From Kingella denitrificans ATCC 33394 (GTDB taxonomy: Bacteria > Pseudomonadota > Gammaproteobacteria > Burkholderiales > Neisseriaceae), in NCBI RefSeq assembly GCF_000190695.1, contig NZ_GL870929.1, positions 398,102-462,101 on the forward strand: a DNA stretch of 64,000 nt. The letters are read 5' to 3'. Both the position numbers and the translations under genes were made by a program. How positions within the stretch are numbered: the stretch's first letter is position 1; each line of letters opens with the position of its first letter. Of this stretch, positions 26,261 to 34,205 are shown in pieces. The notes beneath the pieces are model-generated. The model was given only the letters and a program-made list of their open reading frames with translations, did no database searches and was not told the origin of the DNA.

Positions 26261-26815
26261 TTAAACGCCCATGTCGGCCAATTGCTTCAAAGCAGCCTGC
26301 GCCTGTTCGTCGCCCGACTGTGCGGCCTTTGTCCACCAGTATTTGGCATGGGCGTAACGCTGGCCGTTGGCATACATCACGCCCAAATTGAACTGCGCGC
26401 CCATGTGGTTTTGCAGGGCGGCGGCTTCAAACCAGTCGGCGGCTTCTTCGTCGTCCTTTGCCACGCCTTGGCCCAAATAATAAAGCTGGCCCAAGCTGAA
26501 CTGCGCGTCGGCATCGCCCGCTTGTGCGGCTTTCGTCCACCATTGCGCCGCCTGTTCCGGCTGTTGCTGCTGAATCAGCAGATAGCCCAAATGCGCCTGC
26601 GCCGGCACGCTGCCACCTTGCGCCGCACGTTCGCACCATTGCTGCGCCTGCGCCAAATCGGCTTCCACGCCCTGACCCATTTCGTACATGATGGCGATAT
26701 TGTGGCAGGCTTGCAGGTTGCCTTCTTCCGCCAGCTGGCGCCATTCGGCCAAGGCGGCGGCAAAATCGCCCTGTTCATAGGCCACCAGACCTGCGTCTTT
26801 TTCATTCGAACTCAT
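26261..26815 (-). CDS. Sel1-repeat (TPR-like) protein
   Basis: The 184-aa protein has no signal peptide. It is made of about four Sel1-type repeats, recognisable from AIMYEMGQGV, LGYLLIQQQQ, LGQLYYLGQGVAKD and LGVMYANGQRY, each followed by an A..WW/W..AA element. Such repeats bind partner proteins. It heads a likely two-gene unit with psd; no functional link to it is known to me. Confidence 0.82.
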   Translation of the reverse strand: MSSNEKDAGLVAYEQGDFAAALAEWRQLAEEGNLQACHNIAIMYEMGQGVEADLAQAQQWCERAAQGGSVPAQAHLGYLLIQQQQPEQAAQWWTKAAQAGDADAQFSLGQLYYLGQGVAKDDEEAADWFEAAALQNHMGAQFNLGVMYANGQRYAHAKYWWTKAAQSGDEQAQAALKQLADMGV

Positions 26816-26849
26816 TATTCCGTCTCCTGATGAAAATTCGTCATTTCGA

Positions 26850-26877
26850 TTGGATTATACCCGATTTTCGCTATAAT
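26850..26877 (+). promoter_or_regulatory. Promoter of trmA
   Basis: TTGGAT at 26850-26855 and TATAAT at 26872-26877 are 16 bases apart, 28 bases before the trmA start. Confidence 0.55.
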
Positions 26878-26904
26878 AAGCCCTTTTACCCACCGCAAAC
26901 CGCC

Positions 26905-28005
26905 ATGTCTTCCGCTGCATACAACACTCAACTGAACGCCAAAATCCAACGCCTGCACACATTGCTTGCCCCGTTCGGCGCACCCGAAATCGAAGTATTC
27001 GCGTCTGCCGAACAGGGTTACCGCATGCGCGCCGAATTCCGCATTTGGCACGAGGGCGGCGCCATGAACTATGCCATGTTCGAGCCGGGCAGCAAAGCGT
27101 CCAGCGCATCGCTCATCAAGCTGGCGCAGTTTCCGCCGGCGCACGAACGCATCAACGCGCTGATGCCGCGGCTGTTGGACGCTTTGTCGCAGCAGGACGT
27201 TTTTCGCCACCGCTTGTACCAATGCGAATTCCTATGCACCTTGAGCGGCGAAATGCTGGTAACGCTGATTTACCACAAACGCTTGGATGACGAATGGCAA
27301 AAAGCAGCCTGCACGTTGCAGGACGCGCTGGGCATTAGCATTATCGGGCGCAGCCGCGGGCAGAAAATCGTGTTGCGCGAAGACTACGTTACCGAAACGC
27401 TGACCGTCTGCGGGCAAACCTACCGATACCGCCAGCTGGAAGGCGGCTTCACACAGCCCAATGCCCGCGTTTGCGAGAAAATGCTTGAATGGGCGTGCGC
27501 CCAAGCCGAAAAAGCAGCCTGCACCCCGCCGCGCGACCTGCTGGAACTCTATTGCGGCAACGGCAACTTCACCCTGCCCCTGTCACGCCGTTTCCGCCGC
27601 GTGCTGGCCACGGAAGTTTCCAAAACCTCGGTGGCCGCCGCGCAATGGAACATTCAGGCCAACGGCACGGACAATATCGCCATTGCCCGCTTGTCCGCCG
27701 AAGAATTTACCGAAGCCTATACCGGCGCGCGCGATTTCCAGCGCCTGACCGCGCAGGGCATCCGCCTGTCGGATTACGATTTTTCCACCATCTTCATCGA
27801 CCCGCCGCGTGCAGGCGTGGACAGCGAAACGCTGAAACTGGTGGCGCAGTTCGAATCGATTATCTATGTTTCGTGCAATCCGGACACGCTGGCCGACAAC
27901 CTGCAAACGCTCACGCAAACGCACACCGTGCAGGCGGCCGCGCTGTTCGACCAATTCCCGTTCACGCCGCATATCGAAAGCGGCGTGCTGCTGGCGAAAA
28001 AATAA
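26905..28005 (+). CDS. trmA: tRNA (uracil-5-)-methyltransferase TrmA
   Basis: TrmA makes ribothymidine at position 54 of tRNA using SAM. The 366-aa protein has the SAM motif LLELYCGNGNFTLPL, the FIDPPRAG motif and the catalytic-cysteine region IYVSCNPDTL. The start at MSSAAYNT lies just after the promoter; an in-frame upstream ATG lies before it and is rejected. Two DUS copies are read as KAACTL and EKAACTP. It diverges from the Sel1 gene. Confidence 0.94.
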   Translation: MSSAAYNTQLNAKIQRLHTLLAPFGAPEIEVFASAEQGYRMRAEFRIWHEGGAMNYAMFEPGSKASSASLIKLAQFPPAHERINALMPRLLDALSQQDVFRHRLYQCEFLCTLSGEMLVTLIYHKRLDDEWQKAACTLQDALGISIIGRSRGQKIVLREDYVTETLTVCGQTYRYRQLEGGFTQPNARVCEKMLEWACAQAEKAACTPPRDLLELYCGNGNFTLPLSRRFRRVLATEVSKTSVAAAQWNIQANGTDNIAIARLSAEEFTEAYTGARDFQRLTAQGIRLSDYDFSTIFIDPPRAGVDSETLKLVAQFESIIYVSCNPDTLADNLQTLTQTHTVQAAALFDQFPFTPHIESGVLLAKK

Positions 28006-28095
28006 GTGCAGGCTGCCTGCATCCGCCCGAACTCCCGTTCGGCCAACCGATGCACACCGGCATTTTCCCATCCGCATCACCTTAAAGGAATCATC

Positions 28096-28311
28096 ATGAA
28101 AGAATACAAAGCCGTTATTTACCAAGAAAACGCACTGTCCTCTCTCCTGTTCGGCACGGCAAAAATCGATCCCGTGCGGTTCAGCGCATTTCTGAATACC
28201 AATGCCAAACAAGGTTGGCGCGTGGTCACCATGGAAAAAGACGTGCGCCGCATGTTCCTGTTTTGGAAACGCGAGGCCTATGTGGTGATTTTGGAGCGAG
28301 AGGATGCGTAA
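28096..28311 (+). CDS. Small DUF4177-like protein
   Basis: The 71-aa product begins MKEYKAVIYQ and contains LNTNAKQGWRVVTME, matching the compact alpha/beta pattern of DUF4177. AAAGGAA lies before the ATG. It overlaps the next small membrane-protein gene by eight bases, so the two are translationally coupled. Function unknown. Confidence 0.62.
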   Translation: MKEYKAVIYQENALSSLLFGTAKIDPVRFSAFLNTNAKQGWRVVTMEKDVRRMFLFWKREAYVVILEREDA

Positions 28312-28528
28312 ACTGAAAACTGCCTGCCTGTGGATTTGTACGGGGCTTTTTTGTGCTTGGATACTGCTGTTCCTGTCGCAAATCTGGCTGCCATCTTGGG
28401 ATGACGTGCTTTTCCTGAAAATCACGCTGACCATGGCGGGGCTGTTCCTAATCGCGTTTGCCGTGTTTATCGTGGCGGGGCAATTAACGGAAGACAAACA
28501 GCTGCGCGACAACGACTACATCAATTAA
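28304..28528 (+). CDS. Small two-helix membrane protein
   Basis: The 74-aa product has two hydrophobic segments (about residues 7-28 and 37-60) and an acidic tail. It starts inside the end of the DUF4177-like gene and ends nine bases before the Smr gene, so the three form one probable operon. No family recognised. Confidence 0.6.
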   Translation: MRKLKTACLWICTGLFCAWILLFLSQIWLPSWDDVLFLKITLTMAGLFLIAFAVFIVAGQLTEDKQLRDNDYIN

Positions 28529-28537
28529 AGGCACCCC

Positions 28538-29167
28538 ATGAATTTCCAAGACCAGCTCAAATCGCTGCACAAAGAAGCCAAAGCGCAGGCCAAACTGCGC
28601 GAAGAAGCCGCTGCCGAAGCCAAAGCCCGAAAAGCCGCCGAAGAAAGCGCGGAAACCAGCTTTGCCGAAGCCATGAAAGGCGTGCAGCCCATCAAGCCGC
28701 ACAACCAATACATTCCGCCGCGCGACAAATCGCCCATCAAACCGCGCCCGAAACAGGCGGATGCCGAGCAGGACAACCTGTTTTTCGTCGGCGAAGGCAG
28801 CCTGCAACTGGAAATTCCCGCCACATTCAGCAAAAACGGCCAGGGCGCGAACGACATCAAACGCCTGCAAAGCGGTTATTACGAAGTGGTGGCTGATGTG
28901 GATTTGCACGGTTACACGCAGGAAGAGGCGCAGCAGGTGCTGAACGAATTCATTGAATTTGTGCAGAAACGCGGCGTGTGCGGCGAAATCGTGCACGGCA
29001 GCGGACTGGGTTCGCGCGGCTACACGCCCGTGCTCAAATCGCTGGTGCGCCGCTGGCTGATGGCACATCCCGACGTGCTGGCCTATTGCGAGCCGCACAA
29101 AAACAATGACGGCGCCGTGCGGATTTTGGTGAAGCGCCGCCGCGCTATCGACCCGTTTGCCGAATGA
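28538..29167 (+). CDS. Smr-domain endonuclease-like protein
   Basis: The 209-aa protein has a long charged Ala/Glu/Lys N-terminal region (probable helix, residues 1-50) and a C-terminal Smr domain (about 115-200) with VDLHGYT and HGSGLGS. These are the LDxH- and HGxG-type motifs of the SmrA/YdaL class, associated with DNA or RNA nicking and ribosome-linked cleavage. Its exact substrate is unknown. A Correia-type element begins 11 bases after the stop. Confidence 0.85.
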   Translation: MNFQDQLKSLHKEAKAQAKLREEAAAEAKARKAAEESAETSFAEAMKGVQPIKPHNQYIPPRDKSPIKPRPKQADAEQDNLFFVGEGSLQLEIPATFSKNGQGANDIKRLQSGYYEVVADVDLHGYTQEEAQQVLNEFIEFVQKRGVCGEIVHGSGLGSRGYTPVLKSLVRRWLMAHPDVLAYCEPHKNNDGAVRILVKRRRAIDPFAE

Positions 29168-29178
29168 ATACAGCGGAT

Positions 29179-29284
29179 TATAGTGGATTAAAATAAAAAT
29201 GAGACAAGGCGGTAACGAGCGCTGTGTACGGAAGTACATAAGGGCGTTGCCAACGCCGTATCATTGCGGTTTTCATCCGCGATA
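29179..29284. mobile_element. Correia-type element with a decayed right end
   Basis: It starts with a perfect TATAGTGGATTAAAAT end and shares GAGACAAGGCGG and CAACGCCGTATCATTGCG with the intact copy at 48303. The right terminal repeat has decayed (TTTTCATCCGC). It separates the Smr gene from rsmJ and ends 15 bases before the rsmJ start. Confidence 0.75.
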
Positions 29285-29298
29285 AAAGCAGCCTGCAC

Positions 29299-30057
29299 AT
29301 GAAGATTTATACCGACCACCCCCTGCCCGATTACCTGACCGCCCTCCTGCCCGCCGCCCCATTGTCCGAAAGGCCGGAAAGCGGTGTGTTCCTGTGTTTC
29401 GGCGAACACGGCCTGCAACTGGGCAAGGCGGGCGAAAAAGGCATGGTTTCGGTGGATTTTGACGGCAACGCGGCCACTTACCGGCGGCTGAAAGGCGGCG
29501 GCGAACTGATTGCCAAAGCGGTGAACCTGGGCGCACACCCGACCGTGTGGGACGCGACCGGCGGCTTGGGGCGCGACAGTTTCGTGCTGGCGGGCTTGGG
29601 TTTGCCGGTGCGCACCTTCGAACAAAATCCCGCCGTGTTCGCGCTGCTGTGCGACGGCTGGCAGCGCGCCATGCAGAATGCGGAAACGGCAGACATCGCC
29701 CGGCGCATGGTATTGACACACGCCGACGCGGTGCAGGCCATGCCCGATACCGCCGCCCGCTTCGGACGGCCCGACGTGGTGTATCTCGACCCGATGTATC
29801 CCGAACGCCAAAAATCGGCCGCCGTGAAAAAGGAAATGGCGTATTTTCATGAACTGGTGGGCCTGTCCGCCGCGCAGGACGACGAAGCCCTGCTGCACGC
29901 GGCACGCGAAACCGCCAAAAAACGCGTGGTGGTGAAGCGGCCGCGCTTGGGCGGATTTCTGGCGCAAAAGCAGCCTGCATATCAATACACGGGCAAATCC
30001 ACGCGGTTTGACGTGTATCTGCCCTATGCGGCGGACGCGCAAGACGGCCAACCATAA
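29299..30057 (+). CDS. rsmJ: 16S rRNA (guanine(1516)-N(2))-methyltransferase RsmJ
   Basis: RsmJ methylates G1516 of 16S rRNA with SAM. The 252-aa protein has the SAM motif WDATGGLGRDSFVLAGLG and the active-site YLDPMYPERQKSA. A DUS sits directly before the start codon and another is read as QKQPAY. The first ribosome binding site is weak because the leader is DUS and Correia sequence. Confidence 0.9.
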   Translation: MKIYTDHPLPDYLTALLPAAPLSERPESGVFLCFGEHGLQLGKAGEKGMVSVDFDGNAATYRRLKGGGELIAKAVNLGAHPTVWDATGGLGRDSFVLAGLGLPVRTFEQNPAVFALLCDGWQRAMQNAETADIARRMVLTHADAVQAMPDTAARFGRPDVVYLDPMYPERQKSAAVKKEMAYFHELVGLSAAQDDEALLHAARETAKKRVVVKRPRLGGFLAQKQPAYQYTGKSTRFDVYLPYAADAQDGQP

Positions 30058-30079
30058 TCCCGTCCATTGCCCTGAATTG

Positions 30080-30124
30080 AAAAAGCAGCCTGCAACGGAA
30101 AACCGAAGTGCAGGCTGCTTTTTT
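30080..30124. terminator. DUS-pair terminator after rsmJ
   Basis: AAAAAGCAGCCTGCA, loop and GTGCAGGCTGCTTTTTT form a bidirectional terminator between rsmJ and the convergent membrane-protein genes. Confidence 0.8.
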
Positions 30125-30165
30125 CAAGGTGACGCACGCCGCAAAAGCAGCCTGCACCTGTTTCA

Positions 30166-30705
30166 TCAATCTTCATCCTCCTCTGCGTCCTTATCTTCAC
30201 GCGGAGGCTCGCGCAAGGCCTTTTTCACCTTCATGTCCGCACTGCAATAACAGCCGACCACCATAAACAAAAATATCAATCCCACAAAAAACAAAATTAA
30301 CAGATTGGGGGATTCGGGACTTCTCCGTTTCATCATTACAAAAATCATGGCACAGATACCGCCTGAAAAAATTAAAGAATTTTTCAAAGCCCTCCGCAAG
30401 ATACCTTTGGCCGTTTCCGGTGTGATTTTTTCGGATGAAGAAATGACCGTAGGCGACAAATCGTTGTATTCCGACCAACTGACTTTCGCCCAACCGCGTA
30501 ACGGAATAACCAACAGAAACCACAGCCAAAGAGCCACCTCTCCGCCTTTCCAGCCCATGATCCAGCTGCCCAGCCCCACCAGTATCGAACCCCAATACAG
30601 ATACGCATAGCACACCGCCATCCGCTCATACGTTTCCAGCCGTTCGCGCTCGTCCTGCCGCCCAAGCATGGAATCCACCATTTTACGGTTGAATTTGTTC
30701 ATCAT
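30166..30705 (-). CDS. Membrane protein, third of three tandem paralogues
   Basis: The 179-aa product has about four hydrophobic segments in two pairs, separated by a soluble loop with KITPETAKGILRRA, and a very acidic tail. The N-terminal motif FNRKMVDSMLGRQDERERLE and the loop are shared with its two neighbours. It is the last gene of the XRE-led group and ends at a DUS. Function unknown; see the finding on this trio. Confidence 0.7.
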   Translation of the reverse strand: MMNKFNRKMVDSMLGRQDERERLETYERMAVCYAYLYWGSILVGLGSWIMGWKGGEVALWLWFLLVIPLRGWAKVSWSEYNDLSPTVISSSEKITPETAKGILRRALKNSLIFSGGICAMIFVMMKRRSPESPNLLILFFVGLIFLFMVVGCYCSADMKVKKALREPPREDKDAEEDED

Positions 30706-30766
30706 TTTTCTCCCAATACATTATCCAAATAGCTTTAATCTGCCAATGAAAAAGCAGCCTGCACGT

Positions 30767-31279
30767 TCAATCGTCCCTTTCGCCTTCATTCAGTTCGCGC
30801 AAGGTCTCTTTCACTTTTTTCACCGCACTGCCGTACATGGCAACGCCCACTACCACAAACACCAGCGCGCCGAAAAAGGCAATCGCGCCGTTGGGGGCTT
30901 CCGGTGCTTTGTTTTTAATGAACAGGGCAATCGGCACGGAAGTCGCAGCCGCCCAAGCCAATGACCGCCAACGCGCCTGTTTCAAAATACCGCGTGCCGT
31001 TTCGGGCGTGATTGCCCGTGGATTGGGAATGGTATCGTCTGACAAATCACGCGCTTTCCCCTTCGGCCAGCCGTGCACCAACAGAAATATCAGCAGCAAC
31101 ACGCTGCCTGCCCATTTGGCCGGTGCCCAATCCGCCAGCATTCCAACCAAATTCAACAATAGCGCAATCCAAAAAATATAAGCAGCACCAAGTGCCAGCC
31201 GCTCATAAGCCTCCAGCTGCTCACGCTCATCTTTCCGCCCCATCATGCCATCCAACAGATTCTGATGAAACTTCTTCAT
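30767..31279 (-). CDS. Membrane protein, second of three tandem paralogues
   Basis: The roughly 170-aa product starts MKKFHQNLLDGMMGRKDE. It shares the DGMxGRxDEREQLE helix, the ITPETARGILKQA loop and an acidic end (ELNEGERDD) with its neighbours but is the most diverged of the three. It also has two pairs of hydrophobic segments. The ATG four codons upstream (MEMEMKKF) is possible; the repeated Met-Glu makes the start uncertain. Confidence 0.68.
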   Translation of the reverse strand: MKKFHQNLLDGMMGRKDEREQLEAYERLALGAAYIFWIALLLNLVGMLADWAPAKWAGSVLLLIFLLVHGWPKGKARDLSDDTIPNPRAITPETARGILKQARWRSLAWAAATSVPIALFIKNKAPEAPNGAIAFFGALVFVVVGVAMYGSAVKKVKETLRELNEGERDD

Positions 31280-31350
31280 TTCCATCTCCAAAAATATTTT
31301 TTAAAATCAACATCTATAAAACCATCCGCCCGTTAAAAGCAGCCTGCACA

Positions 31351-31857
31351 TCAATCTTCCTCTTCGTCTTCGCGCAATTCGCGCAACGTCTTTTTCACCC
31401 GCATGCACGCGCTGCTGTATGTGCCGCCAGCAATGGCCAAAAACAGCAATACCGCAAACGGCAGAATCAAAAGGAACGGCACATCCTTTGCATAGAGTTT
31501 GCCGGCAACAAACGCCATCACAGCAGCCATCAGGCCTAATAGCAATGCAGCCTTCCGTGCTTTTCTCAACACCTCTTTGGCCGTTTCCGGCGTTATCTTT
31601 TGGGGATACGGAATCACCTCGTCCGATATATCGTTGAGTTTTGCCCAACCGTACACCGGAATGCCCAATAAAAGAAAAAGCCAAACCGCATTTTGGCCGG
31701 CCTCCCAGCCAATCAGCCAGCTGCCCCAACACACCAGCAGCGAACCCCAAAACAGATACGCATAACACACCGCCATCCGCTCATACATTTCCAGCCGCTC
31801 GCGTTCGTCCTGCTTGCCAATCATGCCGTCCAACAATTTACGGTTGAATTTGTTCAT
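31351..31857 (-). CDS. Membrane protein, first of three tandem paralogues
   Basis: The 168-aa product has the shared start MNKFNRKLLDGMIGKQDERE, two hydrophobic hairpins, the loop KITPETAKEVLRKA and an EDEEED tail. Its start codon overlaps the end of the XRE regulator gene by 20 bases, so the two are translated together. The pairing of a short XRE regulator with small multi-pass proteins resembles arrangements common in Firmicutes; the family itself is not identified. Confidence 0.7.
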   Translation of the reverse strand: MNKFNRKLLDGMIGKQDERERLEMYERMAVCYAYLFWGSLLVCWGSWLIGWEAGQNAVWLFLLLGIPVYGWAKLNDISDEVIPYPQKITPETAKEVLRKARKAALLLGLMAAVMAFVAGKLYAKDVPFLLILPFAVLLFLAIAGGTYSSACMRVKKTLRELREDEEED

Positions 31858-32047
31858 CTTCCTCTTCCCAAAAAAGCGCGTTCAAATCCGTATCCAACGC
31901 TTTTGCCAAGCGGATACACAAAGACAGGGTCGGGTTATAATCTTGATTTTCAATCATATTCACCGTCTGCCGCGAAACTTCCACCAAATCTGCCAAAGCC
32001 TGCTGCGAAAGCTGCTTCTGCTTGCGGAACTGCCGAACTCTGTTCAT
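31838..32047 (-). CDS. Small XRE-family transcriptional regulator
   Basis: The 69-aa protein is essentially one helix-turn-helix domain: RQFRKQKQLSQQALADLVEV, then SRQTVNMIENQDYNPTLSL, the pattern of Cro/C1-type regulators of the YozG class. The ATG at 32047 follows GAGG at a good distance. It leads the three membrane-protein genes, overlapping the first. Two palindromic sites lie just upstream, suggesting it controls its own operon. Confidence 0.88.
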   Translation of the reverse strand: MNRVRQFRKQKQLSQQALADLVEVSRQTVNMIENQDYNPTLSLCIRLAKALDTDLNALFWEEEDEQIQP

Positions 32048-32060
32048 AGCCTCAATAAAA

Positions 32061-32078
32061 TGTCCGATATATCTGACA
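32061..32078 (-). promoter_or_regulatory. Operator-like palindrome 1 upstream of the XRE gene
   Basis: TGTCCGATATATCTGACA is palindromic except for one position pair. It lies 14 bases before the XRE start codon. Confidence 0.6.
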
Positions 32079-32103
32079 TAAGTATGGCATTGCGCCGTTT
32101 TCA

Positions 32104-32121
32104 TGTCAAATATATCGGACA
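32104..32121 (-). promoter_or_regulatory. Operator-like palindrome 2 upstream of the XRE gene
   Basis: TGTCAAATATATCGGACA repeats the first site with inverted polarity. The centres are 43 bases apart, about four helical turns, which would put two dimers on one DNA face. Confidence 0.6.
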
Positions 32122-32153
32122 AAATTGCTGCAAAAGCAGCCTGCACTTATAAA

Positions 32154-32230
32154 TTTAGTGGATTGAGCGGATGAAAATAAAAATGAAGCAAGGCGGCAAC
32201 GAGTGCCGTATCATTCTGATTTTAATTCAC
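32154..32230. mobile_element. Degenerate Correia-type element forming the end of the Nudix gene
   Basis: TTTAGTGGATT, AAAATAAAAATGAAGCAAGGCGG, GCCGTATCATT and GATTTTAAT follow the order of the intact copies, but the centre is deleted. The right part is coding sequence of the Nudix gene on the minus strand. Confidence 0.6.
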
Positions 32231-33038
32231 TCTCATCCAAACGCAGCACCGCCTGCGCCCCAAAAGCGCGCCATTGCCGTTCAAACGTTTCGCACAACGG
32301 TGCGGGCGCTGCCAACACCAAAGGCAGGCCGCATCCTTCTTGCAGCAGGGTGCAGGCTGCTTTTGCCTGTGCCGAATCCGCCATGCGCCAAATCACGCCG
32401 TCCGGGCCTTCTGCCGCCAAAGCAGCCTGCACCTGTGCTTCGCCATCCGCCAGCAGCCACACGCTGCCGTATTCCGCCAATGACGGCTCACCGCCCGCCG
32501 CCCATTCGTGCCACGCCAGCCACACATGGCCGCCGGGTTGCGCCGCATGCCGCGGCCGCAAACACCAGTCCGCACGTTCGCCGCAGCCGCGCACTTCCGT
32601 TGCCAAACCGCCCGTCCAATCCGTGGGGAACGACAATGCGCGCAGCAACGCGCCGTTGGCGGGCAGCATGGGCGACACGTCAAACCGCCCCACCGTCTGC
32701 CATGCCCAGCGCTGCCCCTCCTTCGCCTGCAATTCGCCGTGCCAATCGCCTGCCGCCACGCGGAAAAACCAAATGCGCACATGGGCGTGTTCGTAGGCAT
32801 GGCGCTTGCACAGCCACGGCGTTGCCCGCGTAATTTCCACGCCCAGTTCCTCGCGCCATTCGCGCTGCAATGCCGCCAATGCCGTTTCGCCGTGTTCCAG
32901 CTTGCCACCGGCAAATTCCCAATAGCCCGCATAAGGCTTGCCTTCCGGCCGACTGGAGAGCAGGCACTGCCCCTGTGCGTTGAACACGATGCCTGCCGCC
33001 ACGTCCACGGTCTTAATTTCGTTCTGCTCCTGCATCAT
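32211..33038 (-). CDS. Nudix hydrolase (MutT-like) with C-terminal ThiE-like domain
   Basis: The 275-aa protein has an N-terminal Nudix domain with the box GKLEHGETALAALQREWREE followed by LGVEI, expected to hydrolyse oxidised nucleotides such as 8-oxo-dGTP. The C-terminal half (about 140-275) resembles the reduced thiamine-phosphate-synthase-like domain fused to MutT in several beta- and gammaproteobacteria. Two DUS copies are read as AKAACTL and QVQAAL. The last residues and stop codon come from a degenerate Correia-type element, so the C-terminus may be truncated. An ATG one codon in is an equal start choice. Confidence 0.83.
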   Translation of the reverse strand: MMQEQNEIKTVDVAAGIVFNAQGQCLLSSRPEGKPYAGYWEFAGGKLEHGETALAALQREWREELGVEITRATPWLCKRHAYEHAHVRIWFFRVAAGDWHGELQAKEGQRWAWQTVGRFDVSPMLPANGALLRALSFPTDWTGGLATEVRGCGERADWCLRPRHAAQPGGHVWLAWHEWAAGGEPSLAEYGSVWLLADGEAQVQAALAAEGPDGVIWRMADSAQAKAACTLLQEGCGLPLVLAAPAPLCETFERQWRAFGAQAVLRLDESELKSE

Positions 33039-33131
33039 TCGCCCTTCCTGATATGTTCGAAATGTTCATGGCCTTGCGCCGAACAATGTACGGGCGCATT
33101 GTAAAACAGCCACCCCGTCCGCGCCAACGCC

Positions 33132-33177
33132 AAAAGCAGCCTGCACGCCGTTTGCAGCAGGGTGCAGGCTGCTTTTT
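33132..33177. terminator. DUS-pair hairpin between divergent Nudix and rdgC genes
   Basis: AAAAGCAGCCTGCAC, loop, GTGCAGGCTGCTTTTT. It has terminator form, yet it lies in a divergent intergenic region just upstream of the rdgC -10 box, where it would block read-through from outside. Confidence 0.65.
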
Positions 33178-33199
33178 GAAGCCCTGCGCACGGCGGATT

Positions 33200-33208
33200 T
33201 GCTATAAT
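33200..33208 (+). promoter_or_regulatory. Extended -10 promoter of rdgC
   Basis: TGCTATAAT fits the extended -10 consensus, 34 bases before the rdgC start. Confidence 0.55.
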
Positions 33209-33241
33209 GGCGCACTTTTATCCATTCAGGGCAACACTATC

Positions 33242-34138
33242 ATGTGGTTCAAACAAATTACCTTTTACGTCCTCCCCAAATCTCCCGATTTCACGCCCGA
33301 AGCGCTGAACGAACGCCTGCAAGAACACGAATTCGCCCCCGTTACCGGCCTGGATTGGTTCAGCGAAGGCTTCGCGCCGCCGCACGGCTTTTCGCCCGAA
33401 CTCGTCTTCCCTGCGCAGCACACATGGGCGGTGTCGCTGAAAAAATCCGAAAAAGTGCTGCCCGCCGCCGTGGTGCGCGATATTCTGGACGACAAAATCG
33501 CCCAAATCCAAGAAGCCGAAGCACGCCATGTCGGCCGCAAGGAAAAGCAGGAATTGAAAGAACAGATTACGGACGATTTGCTGCCGCGCGCGTTCACCAA
33601 AACCGGCCGCACGCACGCCGTTTGCGACACGCAGCACGGCTTTTTGCTGATTAACGGCGCAGGCAGCAAAGCCGAAAACCTGCTCACCAAACTGCGCGAA
33701 GCCTTGGGCGGACTGGAAGCGCGCCTGCCGCAGGCCAAACAGTCGCCCGGCAGCCTGATGACCGAATGGCTGCTGCGCGGCGCGTGCGACGGCGGCTTTG
33801 AATTGGACAATTCCTGCGAGCTGAAAGGCCAAGGCGATGCCGCGCCTGTGGTGAAAATCGCCAAACAGGATTTGACCGCGGACGAAGTGCGCCGCCATCT
33901 GGACAGCGGCAAAACGGTAACGCAGCTGGGTTTGGTGTGGCGCGAACAAATCGCCTTCGTGCTGACCGACGAATTCGCGCTCAAACGCATCCAGTATCTG
34001 GACGTGCTGCAGGAAGAAGCCGAACAGCAGGGCGACGACGCGGCCAGTTTGGCGTTTGCCTCGCAAATCCTGATGGCACAGAGCCTGTCGCTGATGATTG
34101 GCGAACTGGCACAGCATTTGGGCGGCTGGCAGGAGTAA
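33242..34138 (+). CDS. rdgC: Recombination-associated protein RdgC
   Basis: RdgC is a ring-shaped DNA-binding protein that limits RecA activity; in Neisseria it affects pilin variation and growth. The 298-aa protein begins MWFKQITFYVL and carries LVFPAQHTWAVSLKKSEKVLP and the C-terminal ASQILMAQSLSLMIGEL. Length is normal. It has its own promoter and is followed by a membrane-protein gene. Confidence 0.92.
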   Translation: MWFKQITFYVLPKSPDFTPEALNERLQEHEFAPVTGLDWFSEGFAPPHGFSPELVFPAQHTWAVSLKKSEKVLPAAVVRDILDDKIAQIQEAEARHVGRKEKQELKEQITDDLLPRAFTKTGRTHAVCDTQHGFLLINGAGSKAENLLTKLREALGGLEARLPQAKQSPGSLMTEWLLRGACDGGFELDNSCELKGQGDAAPVVKIAKQDLTADEVRRHLDSGKTVTQLGLVWREQIAFVLTDEFALKRIQYLDVLQEEAEQQGDDAASLAFASQILMAQSLSLMIGELAQHLGGWQE

Positions 34139-34205
34139 TCAGTGGGGTGCAGGCTGCTTTTTCAGGCAGCCTGCAACCGAAACCCGACTTTTTTTGGAGA
34201 TAACG

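Noticed and set aside
28538..29167. Smr protein as MutS2
   Set aside because: Only the short Smr domain and a helical N-terminus are present; there is no MutS ATPase.
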